Source: Crocinitomix algicola
GTDB taxonomy: Bacteria > Bacteroidota > Bacteroidia > Flavobacteriales_D > Crocinitomicaceae
Assembly (NCBI RefSeq): GCF_001661595.2
Contig: NZ_LYPF02000018.1
Coordinates: 86,254-150,253, forward strand
Reading direction: 5' to 3'
Length of the DNA: 64,000 nucleotides
Below the pieces are notes generated by a model. The model was given only the letters and a program-made list of their open reading frames with translations, searched no databases and was not told where the DNA came from. Both the position numbers and the translations under genes were made by a program. Positions 9,692 through 21,600 of the stretch are shown one piece after another (within the stretch, counting starts at the first letter, position 1; every line of letters begins with the position of its first letter).

Positions 9692-10093
9692 TTATTTTGT
9701 TTTTACACTATCAACGATGATAGTTGTGTGATTTGATCTTTTTCTAATTCTATGTGCTCTACCTTGCGGTGCTGGTTGAATTCTCTTCAACATACCTGCA
9801 ACATCTACTCGAATTTCAGACACAATTAGGGTTTCATCCTCTAAATTTTTGTCTTCATTTTTTTGTTCCCAGTTAGCGATTGCAGAACGCAACAATTTCT
9901 CTAAACGACCTGCTGCTTCTTTTGAATTGTGAGAAAGGATATTTAAAGCTTTATTTACTTCAACACCTCTTACGATATCAGCTACAAGTCTCATTTTTCT
10001 AGCCGAGATAGGACAATTGTTTAATTTAGCAATTGCTACTTGCGACTTTTCTTCCTTCAGCTTTTCAGCCTTTAATCTTTTTCTAGCTCCCAT
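9692..10093 (-). CDS. rplV: 50S ribosomal protein uL22
   Basis: uL22 lines the nascent-peptide exit tunnel through a long beta-hairpin. In the 133-residue product the hairpin corresponds to the [20 protein letters not shown] stretch (about 99-118). The N-terminus is extended and basic compared with E. coli, as is common in this phylum. Confidence 0.97.
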   Translation of the reverse strand: MGARKRLKAEKLKEEKSQVAIAKLNNCPISARKMRLVADIVRGVEVNKALNILSHNSKEAAGRLEKLLRSAIANWEQKNEDKNLEDETLIVSEIRVDVAGMLKRIQPAPQGRAHRIRKRSNHTTIIVDSVKTK

Positions 10094-10113
10094 GTTATCT
10101 GATGTTTAGCCAA

Positions 10114-10386
10114 TTATTTCTTTTTCTTTTTGTCCGCGTGACCTCTAAAGGTTCTAGTCGGAGCAAATTCACCTAATTTATGACCTACCATATTTTCAGT
10201 AACATAAACAGGAATGAATTTATTTCCATTATGAACCGCGATTGTTAAGCCCACGAAATCTGGCGTGATAGTTGAAGATCTCGACCAAGTTTTAATCACA
10301 GCTTTCTTCTGAGACTCTTGTGCTTCTTCTACTCTTTGCATTAATTTATAATGTACAAAAGGTGGTTTTTTTAATGATCTACTCAT
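10114..10386 (-). CDS. rpsS: 30S ribosomal protein uS19
   Basis: uS19 in the 30S head contacts uS13 and the 50S subunit. The 90-residue product starts [15 protein letters not shown] and has the signature [16 protein letters not shown] near its C-terminus. Located between rplB and rplV. Confidence 0.97.
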   Translation of the reverse strand: MSRSLKKPPFVHYKLMQRVEEAQESQKKAVIKTWSRSSTITPDFVGLTIAVHNGNKFIPVYVTENMVGHKLGEFAPTRTFRGHADKKKKK

Positions 10387-10393
10387 GCCTTAA

Positions 10394-11218
10394 TTATTTC
10401 TTTCTCTTTTCAATTATATACTTAGAAGAGTATTTTTTCTTCGATCTTGTTTTGTATCCTTTAGCCGGCATACCGTTTCTTGATCTTGGGTGACCTCCTG
10501 AAGACTTACCTTCACCACCACCCATTGGGTGATCAACTGGGTTCATAACAACACCTCTTACTCTTGGTCGACGACCTTTCCATCTTGAACGTCCTGCTTT
10601 ACCAGAAACCAATAACATGTGTTCAGAATTGGAAACTGCACCAATCGTCGCTAAACAAGTCGTTAAAATCATTCTTGTTTCACCAGAAGGCAATTTTACG
10701 ATTGCGTACTTACCTTCACGTGCTTGTAATTGTGCATAAGTTCCAGCTCCACGCGCTATTGCTGCACCTTTTCCAGGTTTCAATTCAATATTGTGAATAA
10801 CTGTTCCGAGAGGAATATCAGCAAGATAAAGTGTATTTCCTACTTCAGGTTCAACACCCTTTCCAGAATTAATCACTGCCCCAACCTTTAATCCTTCTGG
10901 ATGAATGATATATCTTTTTTCACCATCAGCATAGAACAATAAGGCAATTCTTGCTGAACGATTTGGATCATATTCGATCGCTTTTACCGTTGCAGGGATA
11001 CCAAATTTTTCTCTTTTAAAGTCTACTATTCTGTACTTCTTTTTGTGACCACCACCGAGGTATCTCATGGTCATTTTTCCGGCATTATTTCTACCGCCTG
11101 ATTTTTTCTTGCTCGCTAACAAAGACTTTTCTGGCGTTGATTTAGTTATTTCACTAAAATCACTTGCGATTTTATGTCTTTGACCCGGTGTCGTTGGTTT
11201 TAACTTTCTAACTCCCAT
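10394..11218 (-). CDS. rplB: 50S ribosomal protein uL2
   Basis: uL2 is required for subunit association and peptidyl transfer. The 274-residue product contains the OB-fold and SH3-like domains and the conserved [20 protein letters not shown] stretch (about 226-245), which reaches toward the catalytic centre. Length matches the family. Confidence 0.97.
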   Translation of the reverse strand: MGVRKLKPTTPGQRHKIASDFSEITKSTPEKSLLASKKKSGGRNNAGKMTMRYLGGGHKKKYRIVDFKREKFGIPATVKAIEYDPNRSARIALLFYADGEKRYIIHPEGLKVGAVINSGKGVEPEVGNTLYLADIPLGTVIHNIELKPGKGAAIARGAGTYAQLQAREGKYAIVKLPSGETRMILTTCLATIGAVSNSEHMLLVSGKAGRSRWKGRRPRVRGVVMNPVDHPMGGGEGKSSGGHPRSRNGMPAKGYKTRSKKKYSSKYIIEKRKK

Positions 11219-11229
11219 TTTAACTAATC

Positions 11230-11526
11230 TTAAATGTTTTCGTACAAGTTAATATCCTGACCTTCAGCAACTGTTACAATTGCTTTCTTCCATACCGGTT
11301 TAGACTCTTCGGAAATACCTCTTGAAGTATACTTCTTTTTTGGTTTCCCGCCACCATAGGTCATTGTACGAACGTTTTCTACTGTGACGCTATATTCTTT
11401 CTCAATAGCATCTTTAATTTCCAATTTATTTGCTCTTCTATCAACAACAAAAGCATATCTGTTGTTTACTTCGCTATCCAACGTTGCTTTCTCTGTTAAT
11501 AAAGGCTTTTTTATAATACTGTTCAT
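11230..11526 (-). CDS. rplW: 50S ribosomal protein uL23
   Basis: uL23 sits at the exit of the peptide tunnel and docks trigger factor and SRP. The 98-residue product has the expected [16 protein letters not shown] start and the [18 protein letters not shown] segment that packs on 23S rRNA. Normal length. Confidence 0.97.
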   Translation of the reverse strand: MNSIIKKPLLTEKATLDSEVNNRYAFVVDRRANKLEIKDAIEKEYSVTVENVRTMTYGGGKPKKKYTSRGISEESKPVWKKAIVTVAEGQDINLYENI

Positions 11527-11537
11527 CTCTTCAACTA

Positions 11538-12164
11538 TTAATTCAATATAGATTCAATTTTTTCAACAGCTCCTTCTACGATCACTAACTTATTAGCGTT
11601 AAGAATTTCGTAGGTATTTAAGCTATCAACAGTCACAACATTAGCGCCTTGAATATTGCGAGCAGAAAGAAAAACATTTTTGTTATCTTCTGGTAAAACA
11701 AACAATACTTTTTCATAAGCGATCTCCATATCAGCCATGATACTCATAAAGTTTTTCGTTTTAACCTCATTCAAATCCATATTATTTACGACAATAATAT
11801 TTTTTTCTTGAGCTTTGTATGATAATGCAGACTTTCGTGCTAAACGTTTTAATTTCACGTTCAATTTAAAGTCATAATTTCTTGGTTTTGGACCAAAAAC
11901 ACGTCCACCACCTCTGAAAACCGGAGATTTAATGCTACCCGCACGAGCTGTACCTGTACCTTTTTGCTTTTTGATCTTACGTGTTGATCCAGCGATATCA
12001 GCTCTTTCTTTTGACTTGTGCGTACCTTGACGTTGAGCAGCTAAATACTGTTTTACATCAAGATAAATTGCATGATCATTTGGCTCGATACCGTAGATAG
12101 AATCAGCAAGCTTAACCTTTGCGGCAGTCTCCTTACCTTTTATGTCAACTACTTTAATATCCAT
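11538..12164 (-). CDS. rplD: 50S ribosomal protein uL4
   Basis: uL4 contacts the exit tunnel by an extended loop, here the basic [19 protein letters not shown] region at about residues 62-80, where macrolide-resistance changes occur in other species. Start: the ATG at 12164 ([10 protein letters not shown]) leaves a 1-bp gap after rplC; the frame is open four codons further but would overlap rplC. Confidence 0.96.
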   Translation of the reverse strand: MDIKVVDIKGKETAAKVKLADSIYGIEPNDHAIYLDVKQYLAAQRQGTHKSKERADIAGSTRKIKKQKGTGTARAGSIKSPVFRGGGRVFGPKPRNYDFKLNVKLKRLARKSALSYKAQEKNIIVVNNMDLNEVKTKNFMSIMADMEIAYEKVLFVLPEDNKNVFLSARNIQGANVVTVDSLNTYEILNANKLVIVEGAVEKIESILN

Positions 12165-12165
12165 C

Positions 12166-12780
12166 TTATTTCTCAATTATTACGTAAGAACCTTTCGCTC
12201 CAGGTATAGAACCTTTCACTAAAATCAAATTCTTATCAGTTAAAACTTTTAATATTTGCAAGTTTGGTTGAGTAACGCGAGCGTTACCCGTTTGACCTGC
12301 CATTCTCATTCCTTTAAATACTCTTGCAGGATAAGAAGCTGCACCGATTGAACCTGGTGCTCTTAAACGGTTATGTTGACCATGAGTAGATTGTCCAACA
12401 CCACCAAAACCGTGACGTTTAACTACCCCTTGAAAACCTTTACCTTTTGACGTACCGATTACATCAACAAAAGTGTTTTCCTCAAAAATATCAACACTGA
12501 CAACATCTCCAAGATTTAAATCTTCAAAACCGTCAAACTCAACCAATTTAGCTTTTGGCGTAGTTTTAGCTTTTTTGAAATGACCTTGTAGGGCATTTGG
12601 TGTGTTCTTAGCTCTTTTGTCTCCAAAAGCCAATTGTACAGCCTTGTACCCATCTTTTTCTTCGGTTTTAACTTGCGTCACAACGCAAGGACCAGCCTCT
12701 ATCACTGTGCATGGCGTTGCCTTGCCCTCGGCACTGTAGATGCTAGTCATCCCGATTTTCTTTCCAATAATCCCTGGCAT
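12166..12780 (-). CDS. rplC: 50S ribosomal protein uL3
   Basis: uL3 is an early 50S assembly protein with a loop near the peptidyl-transferase centre. The 204-residue product starts [16 protein letters not shown] and contains the [20 protein letters not shown] and [16 protein letters not shown] segments. Placement after rpsJ starts the S10 part of the operon. Confidence 0.97.
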   Translation of the reverse strand: MPGIIGKKIGMTSIYSAEGKATPCTVIEAGPCVVTQVKTEEKDGYKAVQLAFGDKRAKNTPNALQGHFKKAKTTPKAKLVEFDGFEDLNLGDVVSVDIFEENTFVDVIGTSKGKGFQGVVKRHGFGGVGQSTHGQHNRLRAPGSIGAASYPARVFKGMRMAGQTGNARVTQPNLQILKVLTDKNLILVKGSIPGAKGSYVIIEK

Positions 12781-12797
12781 ACTTTACTTATTACTAA

Positions 12798-13103
12798 TTA
12801 AACTTTAATTTCAACGTTAACACCACTTGGCAATTCGAGCTTCATCAAAGCATCAACCGTTTTAGATGATGAGCTATAGATGTCAATTAATCTCTTATAT
12901 GCAGACAATTGAAATTGCTCTCTTGCTTTTTTATTTACGTGTGGTGATTTCAATACAGTATAAATTCTTTTGTGCGTTGGTAGAGGAATTGGTCCACTTA
13001 CCACTGCACCTGTCGCTTTTACTGCTTTTACAATCTTTTCAGCAGATTTATCCACTAAATTATGATCGTAAGACTTTAATTTTATTCTAATTTTTTGGCT
13101 CAT
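12798..13103 (-). CDS. rpsJ: 30S ribosomal protein uS10
   Basis: uS10 is in the 30S head; in other bacteria it also joins NusB in antitermination. The 101-residue product has [20 protein letters not shown] at the start and the [20 protein letters not shown] loop at about 37-56. It follows fusA by 15 bp, so the str and S10 operons are continuous and tuf is not between them. Confidence 0.97.
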   Translation of the reverse strand: MSQKIRIKLKSYDHNLVDKSAEKIVKAVKATGAVVSGPIPLPTHKRIYTVLKSPHVNKKAREQFQLSAYKRLIDIYSSSSKTVDALMKLELPSGVNVEIKV

Positions 13104-13118
13104 TTTTATAGCTCTTTA

Positions 13119-15257
13119 TTATGCTTCAATTTTACCTTGTACTTTCTTAATTACTGCGTCAGCAATATTCTTAGGAGTAGTTGCGTAATGCGAGAACTCC
13201 ATAGTTGATGTCGCACGACCAGACGATAATGTTCTTAATGTCGTAACATAACCAAACATTTCTGCCAATGGAACATCTGCTTTAACAACTTTCGCTCCAG
13301 AGCGATCATCCATACCATTAATTTGTCCTCGACGTTTATTCAAATCGGCAACGATATCTCCCATATACTCTTCAGGAGTAACCACTTCAACTTTCATAAT
13401 TGGCTCCAATAACTCAGGACTTGCATTTTTCAATCCATGTCTATAAGCCATTTTAGCACAAACTTCAAATGAAAGTGCATCTGAATCAACATCATGGTAC
13501 GAACCATCGTTCAATTCAACTACAAGGCTATCAATTGGGAACCCAGCTAATACACCGTTCTTCATTGAGTCCTTAAATCCTTTTTCAACAGAAGGGATAA
13601 ATTCTTTTGGAATGTTACCACCTTTAATGTTGTTAATAAATTCAAGTCCAGTTTTTTCAGCATCTTCTTGTGGGTAGATTTTAACAGAAATATCTGCGAA
13701 TTTACCACGACCACCAGATTGCTTTTTATACACCTCTTTGTGCTCAACTGAAGCATTAATTTTCTCTTTGTAGGCAACCTGAGGAGCACCTTCATTTACT
13801 TCTACACCGAACTCTCTTTTCAAACGATCAATTAAAACCTCAAGGTGAAGCTCACCCATTCCAGAGATTACAGTTTGACCAGAATCATCATTTGTAGAAA
13901 TTTGGAAAGTTGGATCCTCTTCAGATAATTTATTAAGACCCATTCCTAATTTATCAACATCAGCCTGTGTTTTAGGCTCGATTGCGATACCAATTACTGG
14001 ATCTGGGAAATCCATTGATTCTAATACGATTGGGTGTTTTTCATCACACAATGTATCACCAGTTCTGATATCTTTGAAACCTACACCGGCACCTATATCA
14101 CCAGCCTCGATCATATCAATTGCATTCTGTTTATTCGAGTGCATTTGGAAGATACGAGAAATACGCTCTTTTTTATCCGTTCTAGTATTGTGGATATAAG
14201 AACCTGAATCAATTTTACCAGAATACATTCTAAAGAAACAAAGTCTTCCTACGAATGGATCAGTAGCAATCTTAAACGCTAAAGCCGCTGTAGGCTCATC
14301 AATACTTGGTTTTCTGAATGCAGGCTCATCAGTCTTAGGGTTGATCCCTTCAACAGCCTCTTTATCCATTGGAGAAGGAAGGAATGCCATTACCGCATCC
14401 AACATAGTTTGTACCCCTTTATTTTTGAAAGCAGATCCACACATGATAGGTTGGATAGACATATCTATTGTTGCTTTTCTGATAGCAGCAAACATTTCCT
14501 CTTTAGTAATTGAATCAGAATCTTCGAAGAATTTTTCCATAAGCGCTTCATCAGATTCAGCTACCGCTTCAATTAACTTGTCTCTCCACTCTTGTGCCTC
14601 ATCTACTAAATCAGCAGGAATTTCAACTTCCTCATATGTTGATCCGAAATTCTCATCATCCCATATGATTCCTTTCATTGTAATTAAGTCTACAACACCT
14701 TTGAATTCATCTTCAGCTCCAATTGGAATTTGAAGTGGCAACGGATTACCACCAAGACGCTCACGCACTTCTTTCACACAACGCATGAAGTCTGCACCAG
14801 CACGATCCATTTTATTAACGAAACAAATTCTTGGAACACCATATTTATCTGCTTGTCTCCAAACAGTTTCTGATTGTGGCTCAACACCCGACGCAGCACA
14901 AATAAGAGCTACTGCACCATCCAAAACACGTAAAGAACGCTCTACCTCAACGGTAAAGTCAACGTGACCTGGAGTATCAATAATATTAATACGATAATCT
15001 TTTGTATTATCAACAGGTTGCCCTTGTACCGTTGGATATTTCCAGAAACAAGTTGTTGCAGCAGAAGTAATTGTAATACCTCTCTCCTGCTCCTGCTCCA
15101 TCCAGTCCATAGTAGCAGCACCATCATGAACCTCACCAATCTTATGGCTTACACCAGTATAAAAAAGGATACGCTCAGTTGTTGTAGTTTTACCTGCATC
15201 AACATGGGCCATAATCCCAATATTTCTTGTATATGTTAAATCTCTTTTCTTAGCCAT
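13119..15257 (-). CDS. fusA: elongation factor G
   Basis: EF-G is the GTPase that drives translocation of tRNA and mRNA. The 712-residue product has the P-loop [15 protein letters not shown] (about 17-31), the switch [17 protein letters not shown], the NKMD specificity motif and the C-terminal domains IV-V ([24 protein letters not shown] near the end). It sits 2 bp after rpsG, in the str operon. Length is normal; no sign of a specialised paralogue. Confidence 0.98.
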   Translation of the reverse strand: MAKKRDLTYTRNIGIMAHVDAGKTTTTERILFYTGVSHKIGEVHDGAATMDWMEQEQERGITITSAATTCFWKYPTVQGQPVDNTKDYRINIIDTPGHVDFTVEVERSLRVLDGAVALICAASGVEPQSETVWRQADKYGVPRICFVNKMDRAGADFMRCVKEVRERLGGNPLPLQIPIGAEDEFKGVVDLITMKGIIWDDENFGSTYEEVEIPADLVDEAQEWRDKLIEAVAESDEALMEKFFEDSDSITKEEMFAAIRKATIDMSIQPIMCGSAFKNKGVQTMLDAVMAFLPSPMDKEAVEGINPKTDEPAFRKPSIDEPTAALAFKIATDPFVGRLCFFRMYSGKIDSGSYIHNTRTDKKERISRIFQMHSNKQNAIDMIEAGDIGAGVGFKDIRTGDTLCDEKHPIVLESMDFPDPVIGIAIEPKTQADVDKLGMGLNKLSEEDPTFQISTNDDSGQTVISGMGELHLEVLIDRLKREFGVEVNEGAPQVAYKEKINASVEHKEVYKKQSGGRGKFADISVKIYPQEDAEKTGLEFINNIKGGNIPKEFIPSVEKGFKDSMKNGVLAGFPIDSLVVELNDGSYHDVDSDALSFEVCAKMAYRHGLKNASPELLEPIMKVEVVTPEEYMGDIVADLNKRRGQINGMDDRSGAKVVKADVPLAEMFGYVTTLRTLSSGRATSTMEFSHYATTPKNIADAVIKKVQGKIEA

Positions 15258-15259
15258 TA

Positions 15260-15733
15260 CTAGAATCTATTAAAGTGTGAAAATGCTTTATTTGCTTCTG
15301 CCATTCTGTGCATATCTTCTTTCTTTTTGAAAGCAGCACCTTCTTCTTTAGCAGCCGCCATAATTTCGAATGCTAATTTTTGAGCCATTGTTTTCTCGTT
15401 TCTTTTTCTAGAGAAACCAATTAACCATTTCATTGCAAGAGATTGTTTTCTATTATCTCGAACAGGAGTAGGAATTTGGAAAGTTGCCCCACCAACTCTT
15501 CTACTTCTAACCTCTACATTAGGAGTAACATTATTCAATGCTCTTTTCCATACATCTACAGGGCTCTCTTCCTCATTCTTTTCAGCAACGATATCCATTG
15601 CATCGTAGAAAATCTTGAAAGAAACACTCTTCTTTCCGTGAAGCATTAAATTATTAACAAATTTAGTTACCAATACATCCTTATACTTAGGATCAGGCAA
15701 TATCGTGTGTTTTTTTGCTTGTCTTCTTCTCAT
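15260..15733 (-). CDS. rpsG: 30S ribosomal protein uS7
   Basis: uS7 nucleates the 30S head and contacts mRNA at the E site. The 157-residue product starts [19 protein letters not shown] and contains the [17 protein letters not shown] beta-hairpin region at about 75-91. It lies between rpsL and fusA, the usual str order. Confidence 0.97.
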   Translation of the reverse strand: MRRRQAKKHTILPDPKYKDVLVTKFVNNLMLHGKKSVSFKIFYDAMDIVAEKNEEESPVDVWKRALNNVTPNVEVRSRRVGGATFQIPTPVRDNRKQSLAMKWLIGFSRKRNEKTMAQKLAFEIMAAAKEEGAAFKKKEDMHRMAEANKAFSHFNRF

Positions 15734-15740
15734 GATTCAC

Positions 15741-16115
15741 TTATTTCTTAGGACGTTTAGCACCGTATTTAGATCTTCTTTGTAGTCTTCCTTCAACACC
15801 TGCAGTATCTAATGCACCACGAACAATGTGATAACGAACTCCTGGTAAATCTTTTACTCTTCCTCCTCGCACAAGAACAATTGAGTGCTCTTGTAAGTTA
15901 TGACCTTCTCCTCCGATATAAGCATTCACTTCTTTACCATTGGTTAGTCTTACCCTAGCTACTTTACGCATAGCTGAGTTCGGTTTTTTCGGTGTGGTAG
16001 TGTAAACTCTTACACATACTCCTCTTCGCTGCGGGCAAGAATCGAGAGCCGCTGACTTACTCGTTTTCACCTGCGCTACTCTACCTTTTCTAATTAATTG
16101 TTGAATAGTTGGCAT
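15741..16115 (-). CDS. rpsL: 30S ribosomal protein uS12
   Basis: uS12 is at the decoding centre. The 124-residue product carries the [18 protein letters not shown] loop and [18 protein letters not shown]. The lysines that are altered in streptomycin-resistant mutants of other species are present in the unmutated form, and the aspartate of KDLPG is the residue methylthiolated by RimO in E. coli. First gene of the super-operon, about 65 nt downstream of the predicted transcription start. Confidence 0.97.
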   Translation of the reverse strand: MPTIQQLIRKGRVAQVKTSKSAALDSCPQRRGVCVRVYTTTPKKPNSAMRKVARVRLTNGKEVNAYIGGEGHNLQEHSIVLVRGGRVKDLPGVRYHIVRGALDTAGVEGRLQRRSKYGAKRPKK

Positions 16116-16188
16116 AGTACCTTTAAATGTTGTTTTTATCTATTTATTTCACAATATATTGCGCCCAAATTCGTAAAAATTCGGAGTG

Positions 16189-16218
16189 CAAAGGTATTAA
16201 GTTTTTTTTATTATACAA
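16189..16218 (-). promoter_or_regulatory. promoter of the rpsL-rpoA super-operon
   Basis: On the minus strand, TTG (16218-16216) is followed by exactly 19 bp and then TACCTTTG (16196-16189). This is a full match to the Bacteroidetes primary-sigma promoter, TTG-N19-TAnnTTTG. A start a few bases beyond the -7 element would give a leader of roughly 65 nt before rpsL. Based on sequence match only. Confidence 0.75.
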
Positions 16219-16366
16219 CTTTTGCCTTGTTAATTTTTTGATTTTTCACAAATTACTGTTGAAAATATAAAATGGCATGAAAAGAAGCGGATGAAAAAAT
16301 CCTCTTTAAAAACACAAAAATAGAACTAAATTAAATAGAGATAAATCAGGATCATTAATATTTATA

Positions 16367-16374
16367 TATTTTTG
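16367..16374 (+). promoter_or_regulatory. -7 element abutting the uvrD-like gene start
   Basis: TATTTTTG matches the TAnnTTTG consensus, and its G is only 5 nt before the ATG at 16380. If it is used, the transcript would have almost no leader. No TTG is seen 19 bp upstream, so the -33 part is weak. Confidence 0.4.
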
Positions 16375-16379
16375 TTCCT

Positions 16380-18662
16380 ATGGATTATTTATCGACGTTA
16401 AATCCTGCACAGCGGGATGCAGTTTTACATACTGAAGGAGCAACAATGGTTATCGCAGGAGCTGGATCAGGTAAAACGAGAGTACTAACATATCGTATAG
16501 CGCACATGATTAAAAATGGCGTTGATCCTTTCAACATCCTAGCCTTAACATTTACCAACAAGGCAGCAAAAGAAATGAAGGAACGTATTTCTCAAATAAT
16601 TGGAGGTAGTGAAGCGAAGAATATTTCCATGGGGACATTTCACTCTGTGTTTGCACGAATTCTTCGACATCACTCTGATAAGTTAGGTTACCCGTCCAAT
16701 TTTACAATCTATGACACACAAGATTCAAGAAGTTTATTAAAAACGATAATTAAAGAACTTCGGTTAGACGATAAAATGTATAAACCGAATTTAATTTCAG
16801 GTAGAATTTCATCAGCGAAAAACAACCTTATCTCAGCGGCAGCCTATGAGGCCAATACTGAAATTGTTGCTGAAGATCGAATGAGCGGTAAACCCCGGCT
16901 TTTTGAAGTCTATCGTTTATATGAAAAGCGATGTTTTATGGCTGGTGCGATGGATTTTGATGACCTTCTTTTTAAAACTAACATCCTTTTAAGGGACCAT
17001 CCCGATGTGTTGCATTACTATCAGCATAAGTTTAAATATATTTTGGTTGATGAGTATCAGGACACCAACTATTCCCAATATTTAATTGTTAAAAAACTCG
17101 CTGCCGTCTTCAATAATATATGTGTTGTAGGAGACGATGCTCAAAGTATCTATTCATTTAGAGGAGCAAATATTGAGAACATCTTAAATTTTAAGAATGA
17201 CTATAAAGATCATCGTATATTCAAACTAGAGCAAAATTATCGCAGCACAAAAACTATAGTTAACGCAGCCAATAGCGTAATAGCTAAAAACAAAGACCAA
17301 ATCCAAAAGACTGTTTGGACAGACAATAATGAAGGGAATAAGATAAAAGTACTACGCTCCTTAACAGACAATGAAGAAGGTAAAGCGATAAGTAACATGA
17401 TTTTTGAAACAAAAAATTTGGAACAGGCGGCCAACTCTGATTTTGCCATCTTGTATCGAACTAATGCGCAATCGAGATCATTTGAGGAATCCTTAAGGAA
17501 ATTAAATTTACCCTATAAAATATACGGAGGCTTATCTTTCTATCAACGTAAAGAGATTAAAGATTTATTAGCCTATTTTAGATTGACTGCAAATCCCACA
17601 GATGAAGAAGCCTTAAAAAGGGTAATTAATTACCCCAAACGAGGGATTGGTAAAACTACGATTGAAAAAATTATAATTGCCGCAGTAGAACATGAAACAA
17701 GTCTTTGGGAAATTATTACCAATCTGCCAAAATTTAATGTTGGAATTAGCAGTACTGCCAAGCAAAAAATTAATGCTTTTGTGACTTCTATTAACAGTTA
17801 TGCTGTACAGTTAGAAAAACTTGACGCGTACTCACTTGCCGAGCACATTGCAAAAAACTCCGGAATATTAAGAGACTTGTATGAAGATAAATCGCCGGAG
17901 GGTGTGTCCAGACATGAAAACATACAAGCATTACTTTCTGGTATAAAGGAATTTGTTGAATCAACTGATGAGAATGAGACCGCATATTTGAGTGATTTTA
18001 TGGTTGATGTAGCTTTGTTAACTGATGCAGATCAAGACACAGAAGAAGACAAAGACAAAATTACATTAATGACCATTCACGCTTCAAAAGGACTTGAGTT
18101 CCCCTATGTCTATATTGTAGGATTGGAAGAGAACCTATTCCCTTCGCAATTGGCATTAAACTCTAGAACGGAATTAGAAGAAGAGCGGCGGTTATTTTAT
18201 GTAGCAATTACTAGAGCAGAGAAGCAAGCTACGCTTTCTTATGCGACGAGTCGATTTAGATGGGGAAATATAGTCACAAGTGAACCTAGCCGGTTCATAG
18301 AAGAAATTGACAACGAACATTTGGAATTATTGAATATACCAGGCGGACGCAGTTTGGGTGGAGGAAGATCCATGAATCAAGTAAACATGGAAAGAAAAAT
18401 AGGTTCGAAAAAACAGCCTTTATTTTCAGAAAGGCGAAAACTCACACCTGTCAATCAAGCCAAACCTAAAAAAGCGACCAAGGGTGTAACTGCGAATAAC
18501 TTAGATTTGAAGGTAGGTAATAATGTAATTCATGAACGATTCGGTAAAGGTAAAGTGGTAGGTTTGGATGGTAATCCACCTTCAAAAGCAACAGTATTCT
18601 TTCCGAAAGCTGGAAACAAACAATTATTATTAAAATTCGCGAAACTTGAAATTGTAGACTAG
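16380..18662 (+). CDS. UvrD/PcrA-type ATP-dependent 3'-5' DNA helicase
   Basis: Superfamily 1A helicase of the UvrD/PcrA/Rep group, acting in excision repair, mismatch repair or clearing of replication forks. All helicase motifs are visible in 760 residues: Walker A AGAGSGKT (26-33), LTFTNKAAKEM, Walker B VDEYQDTN, GDDAQSIYSFRGA, LEQNYRST, TIHASKGLEFPYV and RRLFYVAITRA. The C-terminal tail has the VGNNVIHERFGKGKVVGLDG Tudor-like segment typical of PcrA/UvrD, which in PcrA binds RNA polymerase. A single-gene unit divergent from rpsL; its 3' end overlaps the convergent sensor gene by 4 bp. Whether it is called uvrD or pcrA is a matter of naming. Confidence 0.95.
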   Translation: MDYLSTLNPAQRDAVLHTEGATMVIAGAGSGKTRVLTYRIAHMIKNGVDPFNILALTFTNKAAKEMKERISQIIGGSEAKNISMGTFHSVFARILRHHSDKLGYPSNFTIYDTQDSRSLLKTIIKELRLDDKMYKPNLISGRISSAKNNLISAAAYEANTEIVAEDRMSGKPRLFEVYRLYEKRCFMAGAMDFDDLLFKTNILLRDHPDVLHYYQHKFKYILVDEYQDTNYSQYLIVKKLAAVFNNICVVGDDAQSIYSFRGANIENILNFKNDYKDHRIFKLEQNYRSTKTIVNAANSVIAKNKDQIQKTVWTDNNEGNKIKVLRSLTDNEEGKAISNMIFETKNLEQAANSDFAILYRTNAQSRSFEESLRKLNLPYKIYGGLSFYQRKEIKDLLAYFRLTANPTDEEALKRVINYPKRGIGKTTIEKIIIAAVEHETSLWEIITNLPKFNVGISSTAKQKINAFVTSINSYAVQLEKLDAYSLAEHIAKNSGILRDLYEDKSPEGVSRHENIQALLSGIKEFVESTDENETAYLSDFMVDVALLTDADQDTEEDKDKITLMTIHASKGLEFPYVYIVGLEENLFPSQLALNSRTELEEERRLFYVAITRAEKQATLSYATSRFRWGNIVTSEPSRFIEEIDNEHLELLNIPGGRSLGGGRSMNQVNMERKIGSKKQPLFSERRKLTPVNQAKPKKATKGVTANNLDLKVGNNVIHERFGKGKVVGLDGNPPSKATVFFPKAGNKQLLLKFAKLEIVD

Positions 18663-21600
18663 ACCAGAAGCCGCATAATTACTTTTGTTCCTTTTGAGGT
18701 CCCGTTCTCTTCAAATAGATCTACAATTTCGAATGGATTGAAATTTTGGCTTTGATTGATATTAGCCAATCGTTCTTGTGCCACTTGTAATGCCGTGGAT
18801 TTATGATAGACATCTTTTTGCGCATTTCTTTTTGCGGAAACCATTCTTCCCACGCCATTATCTTGAACACTGCAAACTAAAACGTTTTCATTCATCCAAT
18901 CGAAAGAAACAACAATCTTACCTTTTTTACCACTTCCCATTAATCCGTGGATAATAGCATTTTCAACAAATGGTTGAATCATTAATGGCGGTAGTACCTC
19001 CTCTTCTGTATCGACTAAATCACCTATTATAAACTCAAGTTCTACGTCAATATTAGATGTTAAACGCTCTAATTGAACATAATTCTTTAACGTCTTCATC
19101 TCGTCATCAATGGAAATCAGTTTTTCGCGAGAATTTTCAAGTACTTGACGCATCAATTTTGAAAATTTTGACAAGGCATACCTCGCCTTATCAGAGTCAT
19201 TTAATATTATTAGGTTATGAATTGAATTGAGAACATTAAATATAAAATGAGGATTCATCTGCAACCTCAATGCTTTTTGTTCTAACTCAAGAAGATTTTT
19301 TTCAAGCTTTAACTTCTCGTTTAATTCTTTATTTTTTCGTTTTTGTCTTTTAAATAAGAGCAATATAACTAAGATTAAAATCAATCCTCCAGTGGAGTAA
19401 TACGCAAATTTAAACCAGAATTTATCCCAATAAGGTTTGTCGATAGTAAAATCTACAGTCAATGGGGTTAATTTCCATTGATCATCCACTGAAGCTTGAA
19501 CATTAAAAGTATATTTACCAGGTAACAAGTTTGGATAAGTTGCAATATTAACTTTAGTAGCGGGGTTCCAATCAGATTCAACACCATCTAACTTCCAGCG
19601 GTACTTGATTCGTTCAGGAAAACTATAATGAATGGCTTTAAAAGAGAAGCTTATATGATTCTCATTATAATTCAAAAGAATTGACTTAATCACCTTACCT
19701 TTCTCAAAATTCTTGGCAAATCTGGTATTTTCAATTGATTCAAAAACAATTCGAAAATCACTTAAAGTCAATGTTGGTGGATTTTCACGCAATATATTTG
19801 GGCTTAGCCCCTTATACAAATACAAGCCGTCAACTGTACCAGACCAAAAGTTACCTGCTTTATCAAAATGACCTGCATTAATATTTGTTTCAACACCTTC
19901 GAATCCTTCTTCATACCCAAAATGCTCTGATTTTTGGATAACATGGCTTGAATCCAACTCCAAACGATCCAACCCTCTCTCTGTTCCCACCCATAATTGG
20001 TTTTTATGCAATACCAATTGATACACATTATTCGATGCAATTACTCCAGAGTTGGCAGCGGTGATCCACTTTGTATGGACTAAACTGTCACCTGATATTT
20101 TAATTTTAAGAATACCATTATCTTTTGTTCCTAACCAAAAAACACTATCACTTCCAACTATATTCCTAAAGCTAACCTTCGGCTCAAAAAATCGTTTACA
20201 TTCCTGATTTGAAGAATAAAAGCCATAATCTCCAGCAGCAGTTACATACCACAGGCGGTTATTATTAAAATGCAAATCACCCACTCCTTTAAGATCACCT
20301 AATGTTTCATCCTTTAAACGCTTGAAACTAATATTCTGATAATTTTTAGAATTATAATTCATGTAAAAAATTCCATTCTCGGATGAACCGATATAAATAC
20401 GTTTATTTTTCTGATCTTCAGCGAAACTTCTTATCCAGTTACCATAAAGACCAGCGCTTGCATTAAATTTATATATGGTGTCTTTATTATCAACAGAACT
20501 GTAGAGACCTACGCCTTTACCCTCTGTACCCAACCAAATATTTCCTTGACTATCTTCAAAAATTGCTTTGACCTTTTCCGAATAAAACCCATACTCCTCA
20601 TCAAACAAAACACGCGAAGTATCATTTATTCTCATGACCCCTGTACCCTCCGTTCCGAGCCACAGATTATTTTTAGAATCATTTAATACGGAGAAAACAT
20701 AATTCCCATTTAAACCAGAAGAACTAGTATATTTTAGGAAAGGGCTATTTTGATAAACTGAAATACCTCCTCCACTAGTCCCAATCCAGATATTACCCCA
20801 AACATCAGATTTAATAGTTTTGATATGATTTCCAGATAACCCATTAGATGTCTTAAAATTTCGAAGATCGTCGGTTTCAGCAACATATCTAAAAACTCCT
20901 TTGTTTAATGTTCCGATCCATAATTCATTCTGCTTAGAGACATATAACGATAAAATAATTGCATCATTTAAATCTCTGAATTTCTCCTTTTGATAAATTT
21001 CATTTTTCTTATAAAAATTAAGCCCACCTCCGTAAGTACCTAATACCCATTCATCATTAAAAACAACAACTTCTTGCACATTATTATGAGACAATCCCTT
21101 TCCTTTATTCAATTTACCAAAAACATTGTCGAAACTTATTAAGCCCTTTTCAGTACAGAGCCATAAATTTGATGAGTCAGGGGTAAAAAACTTAAAAATG
21201 TTCAGTTGTTTTAGATTCGGATTATCAAGAAAAGGCTCAACCTTATTTTCATTTATAGTTAACAAGCCATCATTACTTGCTAAGTAGATCTGATCATCGA
21301 AAAACACTATATCTTGAATGGTTTGATTTGGGTTATCAGAATAATAGTTGCAAACAAAACTACCATCAGAATTAAAGACTGACACCCCTCCTTTTTGTCC
21401 AATCCATAGCTGGTTATTAATATTCTCTAAAGAATATATTCTATTTGACAACAAAGAGTCATTTTTAGTGAAATATAGAAACTCTTTACCATCATACCGG
21501 CAAAGTCCCCCTCCTTGCGTTCCGATCCAAACTTGATTATCATCATCAAAATCCAAACAAAAAGCCTGAGATTGCGGTAAACCGTTTTGAATAGATAAAA

